DNA of 64,000 nucleotides from Rhodospirillaceae bacterium (GTDB lineage Bacteria > Pseudomonadota > Alphaproteobacteria > UBA6615): assembly GCA_002713365.1 (NCBI GenBank), contig PASR01000014.1, forward strand, positions 90,133 through 154,132, in the 5' to 3' direction. Position 1 is the first letter of the stretch; every line of letters starts with the position of its first letter. The notes under the pieces were generated by a model. The model was not told the DNA's origin. It was given only the letters and a program-made list of their open reading frames with translations, and did not search any database. Shown here in pieces: positions 43,612 to 51,691 of this stretch. Both the position numbers and the translations under genes were made by a program.

Positions 43612-44133
43612 TCAGTCCTCAAATGTGTTGTTTTCAATATGCGTAAATGCTTCAGTTGGTATGAAGACACACATGACACGCAATACGAAGTAGATAATTA
43701 AAAGGACGCTTATGACGAACATGCCTCCTGAATGGAGCCAAACTGGCAGTGAAAGGTATTCTGTAACTCTTTCCAGTTCATAATCAAATATGAATTCTTC
43801 TAAGCTATACTTTGCGAGGAGATAGAATATAAATAATCCAGAAAAACAATAGAAAAGAGACATTAGTTTTTGTGGATATGGCCCTACATTACCTATTAAT
43901 AATTCCATACGTACGTGACCATGGTTTTGGGTGCATGCAGGTATAGCAAATATAAAAACTAATAATAAAGCCCATTCTGTGAATTCCATTCCCCAAATAA
44001 AGGGACTGTTAAAGCCATATCTAAGAAATACATCGAGTAGCACTACGACGCTCATGGCAGGTAGCAAAACTATACCGCCAATCCAATCTAATGTTGCTGC
44101 AATGATCCTATAATATTTTTCAATTTTAATCAT
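43612..44133 (-). CDS. TRAP transporter small permease subunit (DctQ type)
   Basis: 173 residues with four predicted membrane helices. An early FGMEFTEW-like turn (SPFIWGMEFTEWALLLVF) and the NHGHVRMELLIG loop are typical of DctQ. The ribosome site GGAG is exposed just outside a strong upstream hairpin, unlike in the plus-strand TRAP operon. Stop and next start are two bases apart. Accessory inner-membrane subunit. Confidence 0.89.
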   Translation of the reverse strand: MIKIEKYYRIIAATLDWIGGIVLLPAMSVVVLLDVFLRYGFNSPFIWGMEFTEWALLLVFIFAIPACTQNHGHVRMELLIGNVGPYPQKLMSLFYCFSGLFIFYLLAKYSLEEFIFDYELERVTEYLSLPVWLHSGGMFVISVLLIIYFVLRVMCVFIPTEAFTHIENNTFED

Positions 44134-44149
44134 AACCTACTCCGCAAAT

Positions 44150-44182
44150 ATCCGGCCGAGATAATATCTATCTCGGCCGGAT
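44150..44182 (-). promoter_or_regulatory. Strong GC hairpin between TRAP binding-protein and small-permease genes
   Basis: ATCCGGCCGAGAT (44150-44162) and ATCTCGGCCGGAT (44170-44182) form 13 perfect pairs around a seven-base loop. No U-run follows on the minus strand, and translation of the small permease begins 16 bases later. It sits in the same place as the hairpin at 26464-26485, between binding-protein and permease genes, and most likely stabilises the upstream message and sets their ratio. Confidence 0.8.
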
Positions 44183-44223
44183 TTCTTGGCTTTTTTAAGA
44201 TAAAAGCGCTTTAGATTGAAGTT

Positions 44224-45405
44224 TTAGTATAATCCCTGAGCAGGACTATTAATAGCTTCAGCCATTACGTCATTTGCAGACATTGCAGCGTATTTAGCAG
44301 CAAGCTTTTTAACATCTGCGATGAACGCACCAGCATTTTTATTCTTATTATTCTTGATGAAGTTAGCTTCGATCGGTGCAACTGCTTTCTTCCAACGATC
44401 TAACTCAGCTGGTGCCATATCTATTCTTTCGGTTGCACCCATGCCGATCATCTTATCTAGATTAATCTTATCATAAAGGTCATAAAATCCAGCGCCTTCG
44501 GCAATTGCCATCTGACGTGCCCAGTTGTTCCAAACAACCTTTAGATCTTCTGGTAGAGCCTTGTGCCATTTGCTATCTAGGCAGTACTCAATTGTTAGTA
44601 AGTTAAATGCATTAGTAGTACGGTATTTTGTTACTTCATGAGTTTTAAAGATTAGTGCGATGGCATCACTAAAGTGTATTCCATCAAGTGTTCCCCTCTG
44701 CATTGCAGTGTAAGAATCTGCTCCAGGCATAGAAACCTGAGTTGCATTTAAAGCACCAATTATTTGAGAGTGAATTCCACCACCAGCGCGGATTTTCATT
44801 CCTTTAACGTCCTCAAGAGTTCTAACTGGCTTGTTAGTCCATAAGTGATAAGGACTTGTATGAGCTACTCGAGCAATTGATACACCATAACGCTCATGTT
44901 CCTTTTTTAAATATTTTCCATAAAGATGTTCCGCAGTTGCAACAGCCTCATGAGAATTATTAAATAGGAATGGAAGTCCTAACCCATGAACTAAATTATA
45001 GTCTTTTGACATGTACAAAGAAAAACAAGGAGCATAATTAGTTAAGCCAGCACGGGCTGCCTTTCGACCCTCTTTAACTCCATGTACAGTCTTTGACCAA
45101 GTATCTTTAACTTTAATTTTTCCGCCAGACATGCGTTCAAGATTATCAAAACCTTTTCTTTGTAATTTTGATATTCCAGCTACTGGTGGCAAATGGCTTG
45201 AGGTTTTTAGTGTAATTACCGGGCCTGTATAGGAGACGTTATTTTTCCCAAAATTACCCTTACCATTAAACCAATCAACCGAAGCACTAAGCAATTTCTT
45301 AGCTTCTGCGGCATTTGAGCCAGTGTCTCCGGCAAGAACCGGGCTTGTGGCAGCTAGAGACAGCCCTAGAGCAATGCCAAAAGCAGTAAACATTTTTTTA
45401 TCCAT
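44224..45405 (-). CDS. TRAP transporter substrate-binding protein, DctP type
   Basis: The longest frame starts at 45462, but the ATG at 45405 follows GGGAGG by five bases and opens directly into a signal peptide (MDKKMFTAFGIALGL...LAG), so I use it: 393 residues. The canonical VKGMKIRAGGG segment keeps the carboxylate-binding Arg (Arg206). Other hallmarks: AMQRGTLDGIHFSDAIAL and TTNAFNLLTIEYCLD. It should capture an organic acid in the periplasm for the permeases downstream. Cotranscribed with cyclase and TetR genes upstream, judging by strand and spacing (151 bases from the cyclase stop to this ATG). Confidence 0.9.
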   Translation of the reverse strand: MDKKMFTAFGIALGLSLAATSPVLAGDTGSNAAEAKKLLSASVDWFNGKGNFGKNNVSYTGPVITLKTSSHLPPVAGISKLQRKGFDNLERMSGGKIKVKDTWSKTVHGVKEGRKAARAGLTNYAPCFSLYMSKDYNLVHGLGLPFLFNNSHEAVATAEHLYGKYLKKEHERYGVSIARVAHTSPYHLWTNKPVRTLEDVKGMKIRAGGGIHSQIIGALNATQVSMPGADSYTAMQRGTLDGIHFSDAIALIFKTHEVTKYRTTNAFNLLTIEYCLDSKWHKALPEDLKVVWNNWARQMAIAEGAGFYDLYDKINLDKMIGMGATERIDMAPAELDRWKKAVAPIEANFIKNNKNKNAGAFIADVKKLAAKYAAMSANDVMAEAINSPAQGLY

Positions 45406-45556
45406 ATCGTCCTCCCTATGTATAAACGATAAATCCATCCAAGTGTTAAGTTTAAGACTCACTAGTCGTGGGATGGTACATGACCATGTGAGGCTATTTC
45501 AAATAATTAATCTAATTTATTTAATTCATATATTAATAGACTATATCACGCAATTA

Positions 45557-46540
45557 TTACTTAATTGCCAGTGGGTTAACAGGAGACCCAACTGCACCAG
45601 TGATTGGTAAAGCAGGTCCGACAAACATGAATTCATAAACCTTATCCGATTCACAATCTTCAGCTAGATCTTTTAAATACCAAATCTCTCCCATAGTTAG
45701 GCCCATTATTGGAATAGCTATCCAATGCCAGGGTTGGTTTATGTTTTCGTCTGTTTCACAGGGGCGAACTTCATTACCCCAAGTATCAGAGGCATAGCCG
45801 GCGATTTTCTTTTCGAAAATCCAATCAAGAGTCTCAAAGGCTAACCCCGCAGCATCACCACCTGCATAACCGTCCCAACTGCCATCATTAAGACAGCGTT
45901 CCATCATACCAGTTCTTAGAACCACATAATCACCTTCTCGCACATCAATGTTTTGTTTTTCACATGCTTCCTCTAGATCTGCACAGGTGATTGGGTATCC
46001 ATCTTCTAAGTAATCTAATCCTTTAACTCTTGGTATATCGAGAAATACCCCTCGGCCAACCATTTTATCTTTTGTTTTTTCAATACCAGCTTTTTGAGCG
46101 CCGGCTGTAGTTACTTCTCTGCAATCGTAACCATTCCACATATAGTCTTCATAAAAAACATGACCTAAGCCATCCCATTGGGTACCACATTGTAAAGGCA
46201 TCATAACTAAATCATCAGCACCGCGAATTCCCCTATGATCAAGAACTCCAGAATATGCATCAGTCCCAGTGCGAGTCATCATGTGAATTGGATTGAACCG
46301 GCCCATTGCTGGATAAGGGGTTTTAGCTCCTTGAGGTCCAAATTGATCATAGTTAAGACCTAAAGACATTGTTTTACCCTTTTTAACTAGCTGCGCGGCT
46401 CCAACAATATCTTCTGGTTTTGTATAATTTAGGGTTCCAATCTCATCGTCTGGCCCCCACTTACCCCAGTTTTTATATTTTTCTGCATACTCGCTCAACA
46501 AGGCGCGTGTAACTCTCATATCACTGTTAGGATTTGCCAT
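45557..46540 (-). CDS. Cyclase-family metal-dependent hydrolase (kynurenine-formamidase fold)
   Basis: 327 residues, the long form of the PF04199 cyclase family. The canonical metal motif is HxGTHxDxxxH; here it reads QCGTQWDGLGH, so two His positions are Gln while Asp and the last His remain. This Gln version occurs in a subgroup of large family members as far as I recall, so it may not mean loss of activity. Family reactions include hydrolysis of N-formylkynurenine and isatin and dehydration/cyclisation of polyketides. Located between a TetR regulator and a TRAP binding protein, it probably processes the imported compound or its inducer form. Confidence 0.85.
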   Translation of the reverse strand: MANPNSDMRVTRALLSEYAEKYKNWGKWGPDDEIGTLNYTKPEDIVGAAQLVKKGKTMSLGLNYDQFGPQGAKTPYPAMGRFNPIHMMTRTGTDAYSGVLDHRGIRGADDLVMMPLQCGTQWDGLGHVFYEDYMWNGYDCREVTTAGAQKAGIEKTKDKMVGRGVFLDIPRVKGLDYLEDGYPITCADLEEACEKQNIDVREGDYVVLRTGMMERCLNDGSWDGYAGGDAAGLAFETLDWIFEKKIAGYASDTWGNEVRPCETDENINQPWHWIAIPIMGLTMGEIWYLKDLAEDCESDKVYEFMFVGPALPITGAVGSPVNPLAIK

Positions 46541-46555
46541 TGTTTCCCTTTCTTA

Positions 46556-47269
46556 TTATGGCTTGGGCTTGTTATTGTTCTTATATGATTTAAGCATTAT
46601 AGGAGCTTTTGGAATTGGGTCGGCAAGAAATCCCTGCGCTAAAAAAGGTACCAAATAAGCTAATGAAGCGTCCATATCTGATGGATCACATTCGTTTTTT
46701 GTTAAAGCTTGAATTCTTCCTGGATTGGCCATTGTATAAACCATTGTTCCAAGCATAAAATGAAACCGCCAATATAAATCAGTTGCTGGAAGGTTTGGGA
46801 GAGCTTTGGCTAAAGCTTTCAAAAATTGTCCGCTAGAATCATCAAAATATTGGACTAAGAGAGAGCGTGTTTCTTCTGAAGCATCAGCAGCTAAACGAGC
46901 CCTTAAGCGCGCAAAAGTAGCACCGCCGTGTCGGCCTGTCATTCCAGGTTCAAGAAAGGCCGCAATAATCTGATGTAATAGCGGAGGAAGAGAAGGATTT
47001 TGATGACATTTAGCAAGTAGGTCCAAGCGTTCTTTGGCAATGGGAACAATTCGACGCGCAAATACAGCTTCTAACAAACCGTACTTAGAGCCAAAATGAT
47101 AATGGACTGCAGCTGTATTAACGCCGGCATGGGCCACAATTGTACGCAAAGATACTCCGTTCACACCGCACTCAGAAAACAGATGTTCTGCAGAGTCAAG
47201 TATCCGTGTTCGCGTAGAATCTCCGCGGGTATCGTTAGATGTTTTTATAGCATGAGCAGCTATTGTCAC
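46556..47269 (-). CDS. TetR/AcrR-family transcriptional regulator
   Basis: 237 residues, GTG start. The helix-turn-helix (TRTRILDSAEHLFSECG, SLRTIVAHAGVNTAAVHYHFG, KYGLLEAVF) lies at residues 20-65. The ligand-binding domain follows, with the AefR-like C-terminal layout. It is first in the cyclase-TRAP set (16-base gap to the cyclase), so it most likely represses this operon and responds to the transported compound. Candidate half-sites AGTTTAAT lie at 47308-47315 and in the inverted repeat 47350-47373 upstream. Confidence 0.9.
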   Translation of the reverse strand: MTIAAHAIKTSNDTRGDSTRTRILDSAEHLFSECGVNGVSLRTIVAHAGVNTAAVHYHFGSKYGLLEAVFARRIVPIAKERLDLLAKCHQNPSLPPLLHQIIAAFLEPGMTGRHGGATFARLRARLAADASEETRSLLVQYFDDSSGQFLKALAKALPNLPATDLYWRFHFMLGTMVYTMANPGRIQALTKNECDPSDMDASLAYLVPFLAQGFLADPIPKAPIMLKSYKNNNKPKP

Positions 47270-47307
47270 TTATACACCACTAATCATATTAAAATTTTCT
47301 GCCGAGA

Positions 47308-47373
47308 AGTTTAATCAAACGACTGCTTGAGTCAACTGTATTGATTAGCAGTTTAATTTTATTATATTAAACT
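47308..47373. promoter_or_regulatory. Candidate TetR operator: repeated AGTTTAAT half-sites
   Basis: AGTTTAAT (47350-47357) and ATTAAACT (47366-47373) form a perfect inverted repeat with an eight-base spacer. A further AGTTTAAT lies at 47308-47315, 39 bases before the regulator's start. TetR proteins bind such palindromes in their own promoters. This is positional and symmetry evidence only. Confidence 0.5.
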
Positions 47374-47393
47374 TTATCAAAAATAATTAATTT

Positions 47394-48554
47394 TTATAAA
47401 ACTTCTGCTACCCAATCAGTCATATATTCAACTGCAAGTGCACCATGATCTACCTGACAATGCTCTATACCTCCGTCTTCAGAACCAAAAACCTTCAGTT
47501 CTGCCCTCGGGCTATTTATTGCTTCTCGAATAGTTTTTTGAGCCATCTCTAGTGGGATTTGTCTATCGCCTTCCCCATGGATTACCAACAAAGGACATTG
47601 GATATTTTTTACCGCTTCATCTAAATTCATTCTGCCTGTAACATCGAGAATTTCTTGAGGGGAGGTCGTTCCAAATACCCAATTCATATGTTCTTCCCAA
47701 TGGGAAACTGATAATTTAGTACCTGTTCCATCTAGGCGTCCTTGAGTTATCTTTCCATAGTCGTTTATAGCGCCCCAAGCTACTGCACATTTCAAGCGAT
47801 GTTCAAAACCAGCAGCTCGGGGTACATAGTACCCACCAAGACTAATACCAGCCATACCAATTCTATCTGAATTGATATCCGATCGGCCTTCAAGGTAGTC
47901 AACGGCTGCTCCCGCGGGAATTTCTGTTTCGGGAAAAAGTTTAAGGTTGCGCAACCGGAGTGCTTCTCCGACGCCTGGGTGATCAATTAGTAAAGTAGAG
48001 ATACCACGTGCAGCATAAGCTTCGGCTATACCCGCAAGAAATAAAAACTCTTTCATCACATCTAAACCATCAAAATGTATAATGCAGGGCTGATCTTGTT
48101 GATTAATAATTACATCTTTACTGGCTGGATAGAAAAGCGCTGGTAAACTTGTATCTTTATACGGAACCTCAACCCATTCCATTTGTTTAGCTCGACGTTC
48201 GGCGCCTTTGCGAAAAACATTTAGCATGCGTTTGTAAGTTTCTATACGAATTGGTGAATCTGACTTACACATTCTTTCAGCAGTCATAAAGTAGACTGCA
48301 GCGCGGAAATATTTTGCACCTGCACTTAAAATGCGCCCATTTGAATCATCTTGATCTGCAAGACGTTCACTGCGTTCACCTAGCATCATCCATTGTGAAT
48401 GCCATGCATCATTAGCCGCATCGTCATTAGCACCTGCAATTGACTTTAATGGTTTGAGAGCCTCGTCCACCTCAGACATTACCGCGCCGGCGTTTACTGC
48501 CATCATCGCAGCCATTGACCATGGGTAATTGTCGGGAAAATATTCAAACATCAT
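47394..48554 (-). CDS. Alpha/beta hydrolase, FrsA/2,6-dihydropseudooxynicotine-hydrolase-like
   Basis: 386 residues, ATG-ATG start after GGAGAGC. A long N-terminal helical cap (residues 1-140) precedes the hydrolase core: IIHFDGLDVMKE strand, nucleophile elbow GISLGGYY, acid block VIHGEGDRQIP, and base His in CQVDHGAL. Length and cap match C-C bond hydrolases such as dihydropseudooxynicotine hydrolase and FrsA-like proteins. It sits between the TetR operator region and a tartrate-dehydratase-like gene. Possible role: cleavage of a 1,3-diketone or ester intermediate. Confidence 0.83.
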   Translation of the reverse strand: MMFEYFPDNYPWSMAAMMAVNAGAVMSEVDEALKPLKSIAGANDDAANDAWHSQWMMLGERSERLADQDDSNGRILSAGAKYFRAAVYFMTAERMCKSDSPIRIETYKRMLNVFRKGAERRAKQMEWVEVPYKDTSLPALFYPASKDVIINQQDQPCIIHFDGLDVMKEFLFLAGIAEAYAARGISTLLIDHPGVGEALRLRNLKLFPETEIPAGAAVDYLEGRSDINSDRIGMAGISLGGYYVPRAAGFEHRLKCAVAWGAINDYGKITQGRLDGTGTKLSVSHWEEHMNWVFGTTSPQEILDVTGRMNLDEAVKNIQCPLLVIHGEGDRQIPLEMAQKTIREAINSPRAELKVFGSEDGGIEHCQVDHGALAVEYMTDWVAEVL

Positions 48555-48581
48555 AGTAGAGCTCTCCTATTATTAACTGTT

Positions 48582-49757
48582 TTATTCATTTGAAAGATTA
48601 GACATGATTGTAAATAGTTCTGATTGGCCTTCAAACCCAATACCTGGCATTGTTTCATCTAGTTCAATGTATCCATCAATAACCTCAGCATCATCAGCGA
48701 AACCAGAGAACATACCAAATGTATTTGGATATGATTCACATAATAACATCCCTAGTCCAGCAGCAATATGCAGTGACATTTGATTACCTCCATGAGGCAT
48801 TATTGAGTTAGCTGTCCATCCGTGCGTGTTAAGCATTTTGATCGTCTGAGTTACTGATCCAAAACCGTAGCTTTGAGGCGGATCTATCTGCAGTACATCG
48901 TGGTTAGGTCTTAATCCACCAAAGCGGATTAGGTTTTGTACATCTTGTACCGAAAACAAATTTTCGCCTGTAGCCAATGGTGCATGATATATATCTGCTA
49001 TTTCAGACATGAGTTGAAAGTCCAGAGGGTCTGTTGGTTCTTCGTACCATCTTAATTTATAGGGTTCGAGAGCTTTAGCATAATCAAATGCACCTTGACG
49101 AGATAATCCACAATTTGCATCAACAGCTAGGTTCCATCCATCATGATCAACTAAATTTAATACTGCTTCAAGTCGTTTCATGTCTTCACTAATACTGGCC
49201 CCACCAACCTTCATTTTTAGTTGGGTGTAGCCCATATCTAAATAACCTTGCATTTCCTCTAATAGTTCTGGAGTGCCTTTACCAGGTGCATACCAGCCAC
49301 CACCCACATAAACAAACATTTTTGGTTTTGCGCCGCCAGGGTTATATCTTTCTTCTATTGAACGAAAGGCCGGTTTTTCTTCTATTTTTGCAATTGCATC
49401 CCATATTGCTACCTCAATGGTTCCAATTCCAACTGATCTATCTGAGTGTCCACCCGGTTTTTCGCCTTGCATCATCACAGATAGTATTTTTCCCGGGTCA
49501 AAATTATTTCTTTCCTTATCAATAAGACTGTCAGGGTCTGCACTAAGTATTCGTGGAATAAAACGCATTCTCATCTGTGCTCCACATGCATAACGTCCAG
49601 TGGAATTGAATGCGTAACCAACTACAGGTTTTCCCTCTATGATGACGTCCGTGATTACTGCCACAATAGAGGTTTTCATTTGACTGAAGTCAAACACTGC
49701 ATTTCGCAAGGTTGAGTTCAGAGGAATCGCTGTTTCCCGTATATCTATAATTTTCAT
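48582..49757 (-). CDS. tarD: Enolase-superfamily D-tartrate dehydratase-like protein (TarD type)
   Basis: I use ATG 49757 (391 residues) rather than TTG 49793: family N-termini begin MKI(V/I)D(V/I)RE, and AGGAG sits 14 bases upstream. Metal ligands Asp213, Glu239 (WYEEP) and Glu265 (TGEN) and the catalytic pair Lys181-x-Lys183 (LKMKVGG) and His322 (MPHGGNQMSL) are in order, matching as I recall the numbering of the Bradyrhizobium D-tartrate dehydratase. The long N-terminal and GEKPGGHSDRSV segments agree with that enzyme. It dehydrates a hydroxy-diacid to a 2-keto acid; D-tartrate is likely but other acid sugars are possible. No dedicated transporter except the nearby TRAP system. Confidence 0.82.
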   Translation of the reverse strand: MKIIDIRETAIPLNSTLRNAVFDFSQMKTSIVAVITDVIIEGKPVVGYAFNSTGRYACGAQMRMRFIPRILSADPDSLIDKERNNFDPGKILSVMMQGEKPGGHSDRSVGIGTIEVAIWDAIAKIEEKPAFRSIEERYNPGGAKPKMFVYVGGGWYAPGKGTPELLEEMQGYLDMGYTQLKMKVGGASISEDMKRLEAVLNLVDHDGWNLAVDANCGLSRQGAFDYAKALEPYKLRWYEEPTDPLDFQLMSEIADIYHAPLATGENLFSVQDVQNLIRFGGLRPNHDVLQIDPPQSYGFGSVTQTIKMLNTHGWTANSIMPHGGNQMSLHIAAGLGMLLCESYPNTFGMFSGFADDAEVIDGYIELDETMPGIGFEGQSELFTIMSNLSNE

Positions 49758-49876
49758 AATAAAGCTTTTACGACTCCTATTTAAACTCCTCAATGGGCAT
49801 ATTTATATTTATAGAATTTGATTTAAAAAACAAACAATATTAATCTTATTTTTATTTATATGATTAGGTGAAAATT

Positions 49877-51568
49877 ATGTCCGGATATACGCAAAGTTAT
49901 GTTTCTGGTTTATCAAATGTTGAACTTATAGGTGAAACAATAGGCGAGCATTTTGACAAAGCAGTCGGTAGATGGGGATCTCAAGATGCCCTGGTAATTC
50001 CTTTCCAGAACGTTAGTTGGAATTGGAATGAATTAAAAAAGCAAGTTGATAATCTGGCTAAGGGGTTAATCCAATTGGGTTTACAGCCGGGTGATAGAAT
50101 AGGGATTTGGTCGCCAAACAATAAGGAATGGGTCCTAACTCAATTTGCAACAGCTAAAGCTGGACTAATTCTTGTTAATATCAATCCTGCTTACCGTTTG
50201 TCTGAATTAGAGTTTGCTATAAATAAAGTTGAATGCAGGGCATTAATCACGGCGAGTAAATTCAAGACTAGTGATTATATATCAATGATTTCTGAATTGG
50301 CACCAGAGTTAGTAGGTAGCCAGCCAGGTCAATTACAATCTAAAAGAATGCCAAGTCTTCAATATCTTATCCAAATCGGAGATAAGCATGCGGGCATGTT
50401 TTCATTTAAGGAAATTATTGAATTTGGTGAGTCAGAATCAGATGATTCGTTAGATGAAATAGGTAAAAACCTACAATTTGATGACCCAATTAATATTCAG
50501 TTTACTAGTGGTACAACTGGTACACCCAAAGGAGCTACGCTAACTCATCATAATATCCTTAATAACGGCTACTTTATTGGAGAAAAATTTGGCTTAAACG
50601 AAAAGGACAGAATGTGCATACCAGTGCCATTATATCATTGTTTTGGCATGGTTATAGGTAATTTAGCATGCATGACTCATGGTACTGCAATGATATACCC
50701 AAGTGAGTCGTTTGAGGCTTTAGCAACCCTAGAAACTATAGAGTCGCAGAGTTGCACCGGAGTTCTTGGTGTCCCTAGTATGTTTATAGCTATGCTGCAG
50801 CATCAGAATTTTAACTCTTTTGACTTTTCTAGCCTAAGAACGGGTATGATGGCAGGGTCACCTTGTCCAATTGAAGTTATGAAAGAAGTAACTGACAAGA
50901 TGAACCTGCGTGAGATGACAATTGGTTATGGAATGACTGAAACTAGCCCTGTTTCGACCCAAACTGATCTTGATGATTCATTAGAGCATAGGGTTGCTTC
51001 TGTTGGACGCGTACATCCGTATGTTGAAATCAAAATCGTTGATGAAAGTGGTAAAATAGTGGGTCCTGGGGTTTCTGGTGAGTTTTGTGCACGAGGTTAT
51101 CATGTCATGCGAGGTTATTGGGGAGATGACGAAAAGACATCAGATGTAATTGATGATAGTGGTTGGATGCATACTGGAGATCTAGCCACAATGGATAGAG
51201 ACGGTTATTTCAATATTGTTGGGCGAATTAAGGATATGGTAATTAGAGGTGGAGAAAACCTATTTCCAAAAGAAATAGAGGACTTCCTGTTTAAACATCC
51301 AAAAATAGCTGAAGTTCAAGTGTTTGGAGTACCAGATCTAAAATACGGTGAAGAACTCTGTGCTTGGATTAAATTAGTCGATAGAGAAGATAGTAATGAT
51401 GAAGAAATCCGTGAATTTTGCCATGGTCAAATAGCGCATTATAAGGTTCCTCGATATATTGAATTTGTTGACTCATTTCCGATGACTATAACAGGAAAAG
51501 TTCAGAAGTTCGTTATGCGTGAACAAATGATAAAGACCTTAAAGCTTCAAGAGGCGAAGACCGCTTAA
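49877..51568 (+). CDS. AMP-dependent acyl-CoA synthetase/ligase (FadD-like)
   Basis: I choose ATG 49877 (563 residues) because AGGTGA ends five bases upstream; the in-frame GTG at 49868 lies within that site. Phosphate loop TSGTTGTPKGATLTHHN, central YGMTETSP, hinge GRIKDMVIRGGENLFP, and catalytic Lys in MTITGKVQKF. Full-length fatty/aryl-acyl ligase architecture. It stands alone on the plus strand, diverging from the tarD-like gene with a 119-base gap. It activates an unknown carboxylic acid; its proximity to FAH, amidase and monooxygenase genes suggests a dissimilatory route. Confidence 0.9.
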   Translation: MSGYTQSYVSGLSNVELIGETIGEHFDKAVGRWGSQDALVIPFQNVSWNWNELKKQVDNLAKGLIQLGLQPGDRIGIWSPNNKEWVLTQFATAKAGLILVNINPAYRLSELEFAINKVECRALITASKFKTSDYISMISELAPELVGSQPGQLQSKRMPSLQYLIQIGDKHAGMFSFKEIIEFGESESDDSLDEIGKNLQFDDPINIQFTSGTTGTPKGATLTHHNILNNGYFIGEKFGLNEKDRMCIPVPLYHCFGMVIGNLACMTHGTAMIYPSESFEALATLETIESQSCTGVLGVPSMFIAMLQHQNFNSFDFSSLRTGMMAGSPCPIEVMKEVTDKMNLREMTIGYGMTETSPVSTQTDLDDSLEHRVASVGRVHPYVEIKIVDESGKIVGPGVSGEFCARGYHVMRGYWGDDEKTSDVIDDSGWMHTGDLATMDRDGYFNIVGRIKDMVIRGGENLFPKEIEDFLFKHPKIAEVQVFGVPDLKYGEELCAWIKLVDREDSNDEEIREFCHGQIAHYKVPRYIEFVDSFPMTITGKVQKFVMREQMIKTLKLQEAKTA

Positions 51569-51691
51569 TTACTTTGTTAAAAACTAAAAACGCCATGATA
51601 GTATTCCCTCTGTAAAAATTTTAGCCGCAAAGAAGGACTGGAAAATAATTAATACGTTTCGTTCTCATTTCTTGAAGATATCAAAAGATCA

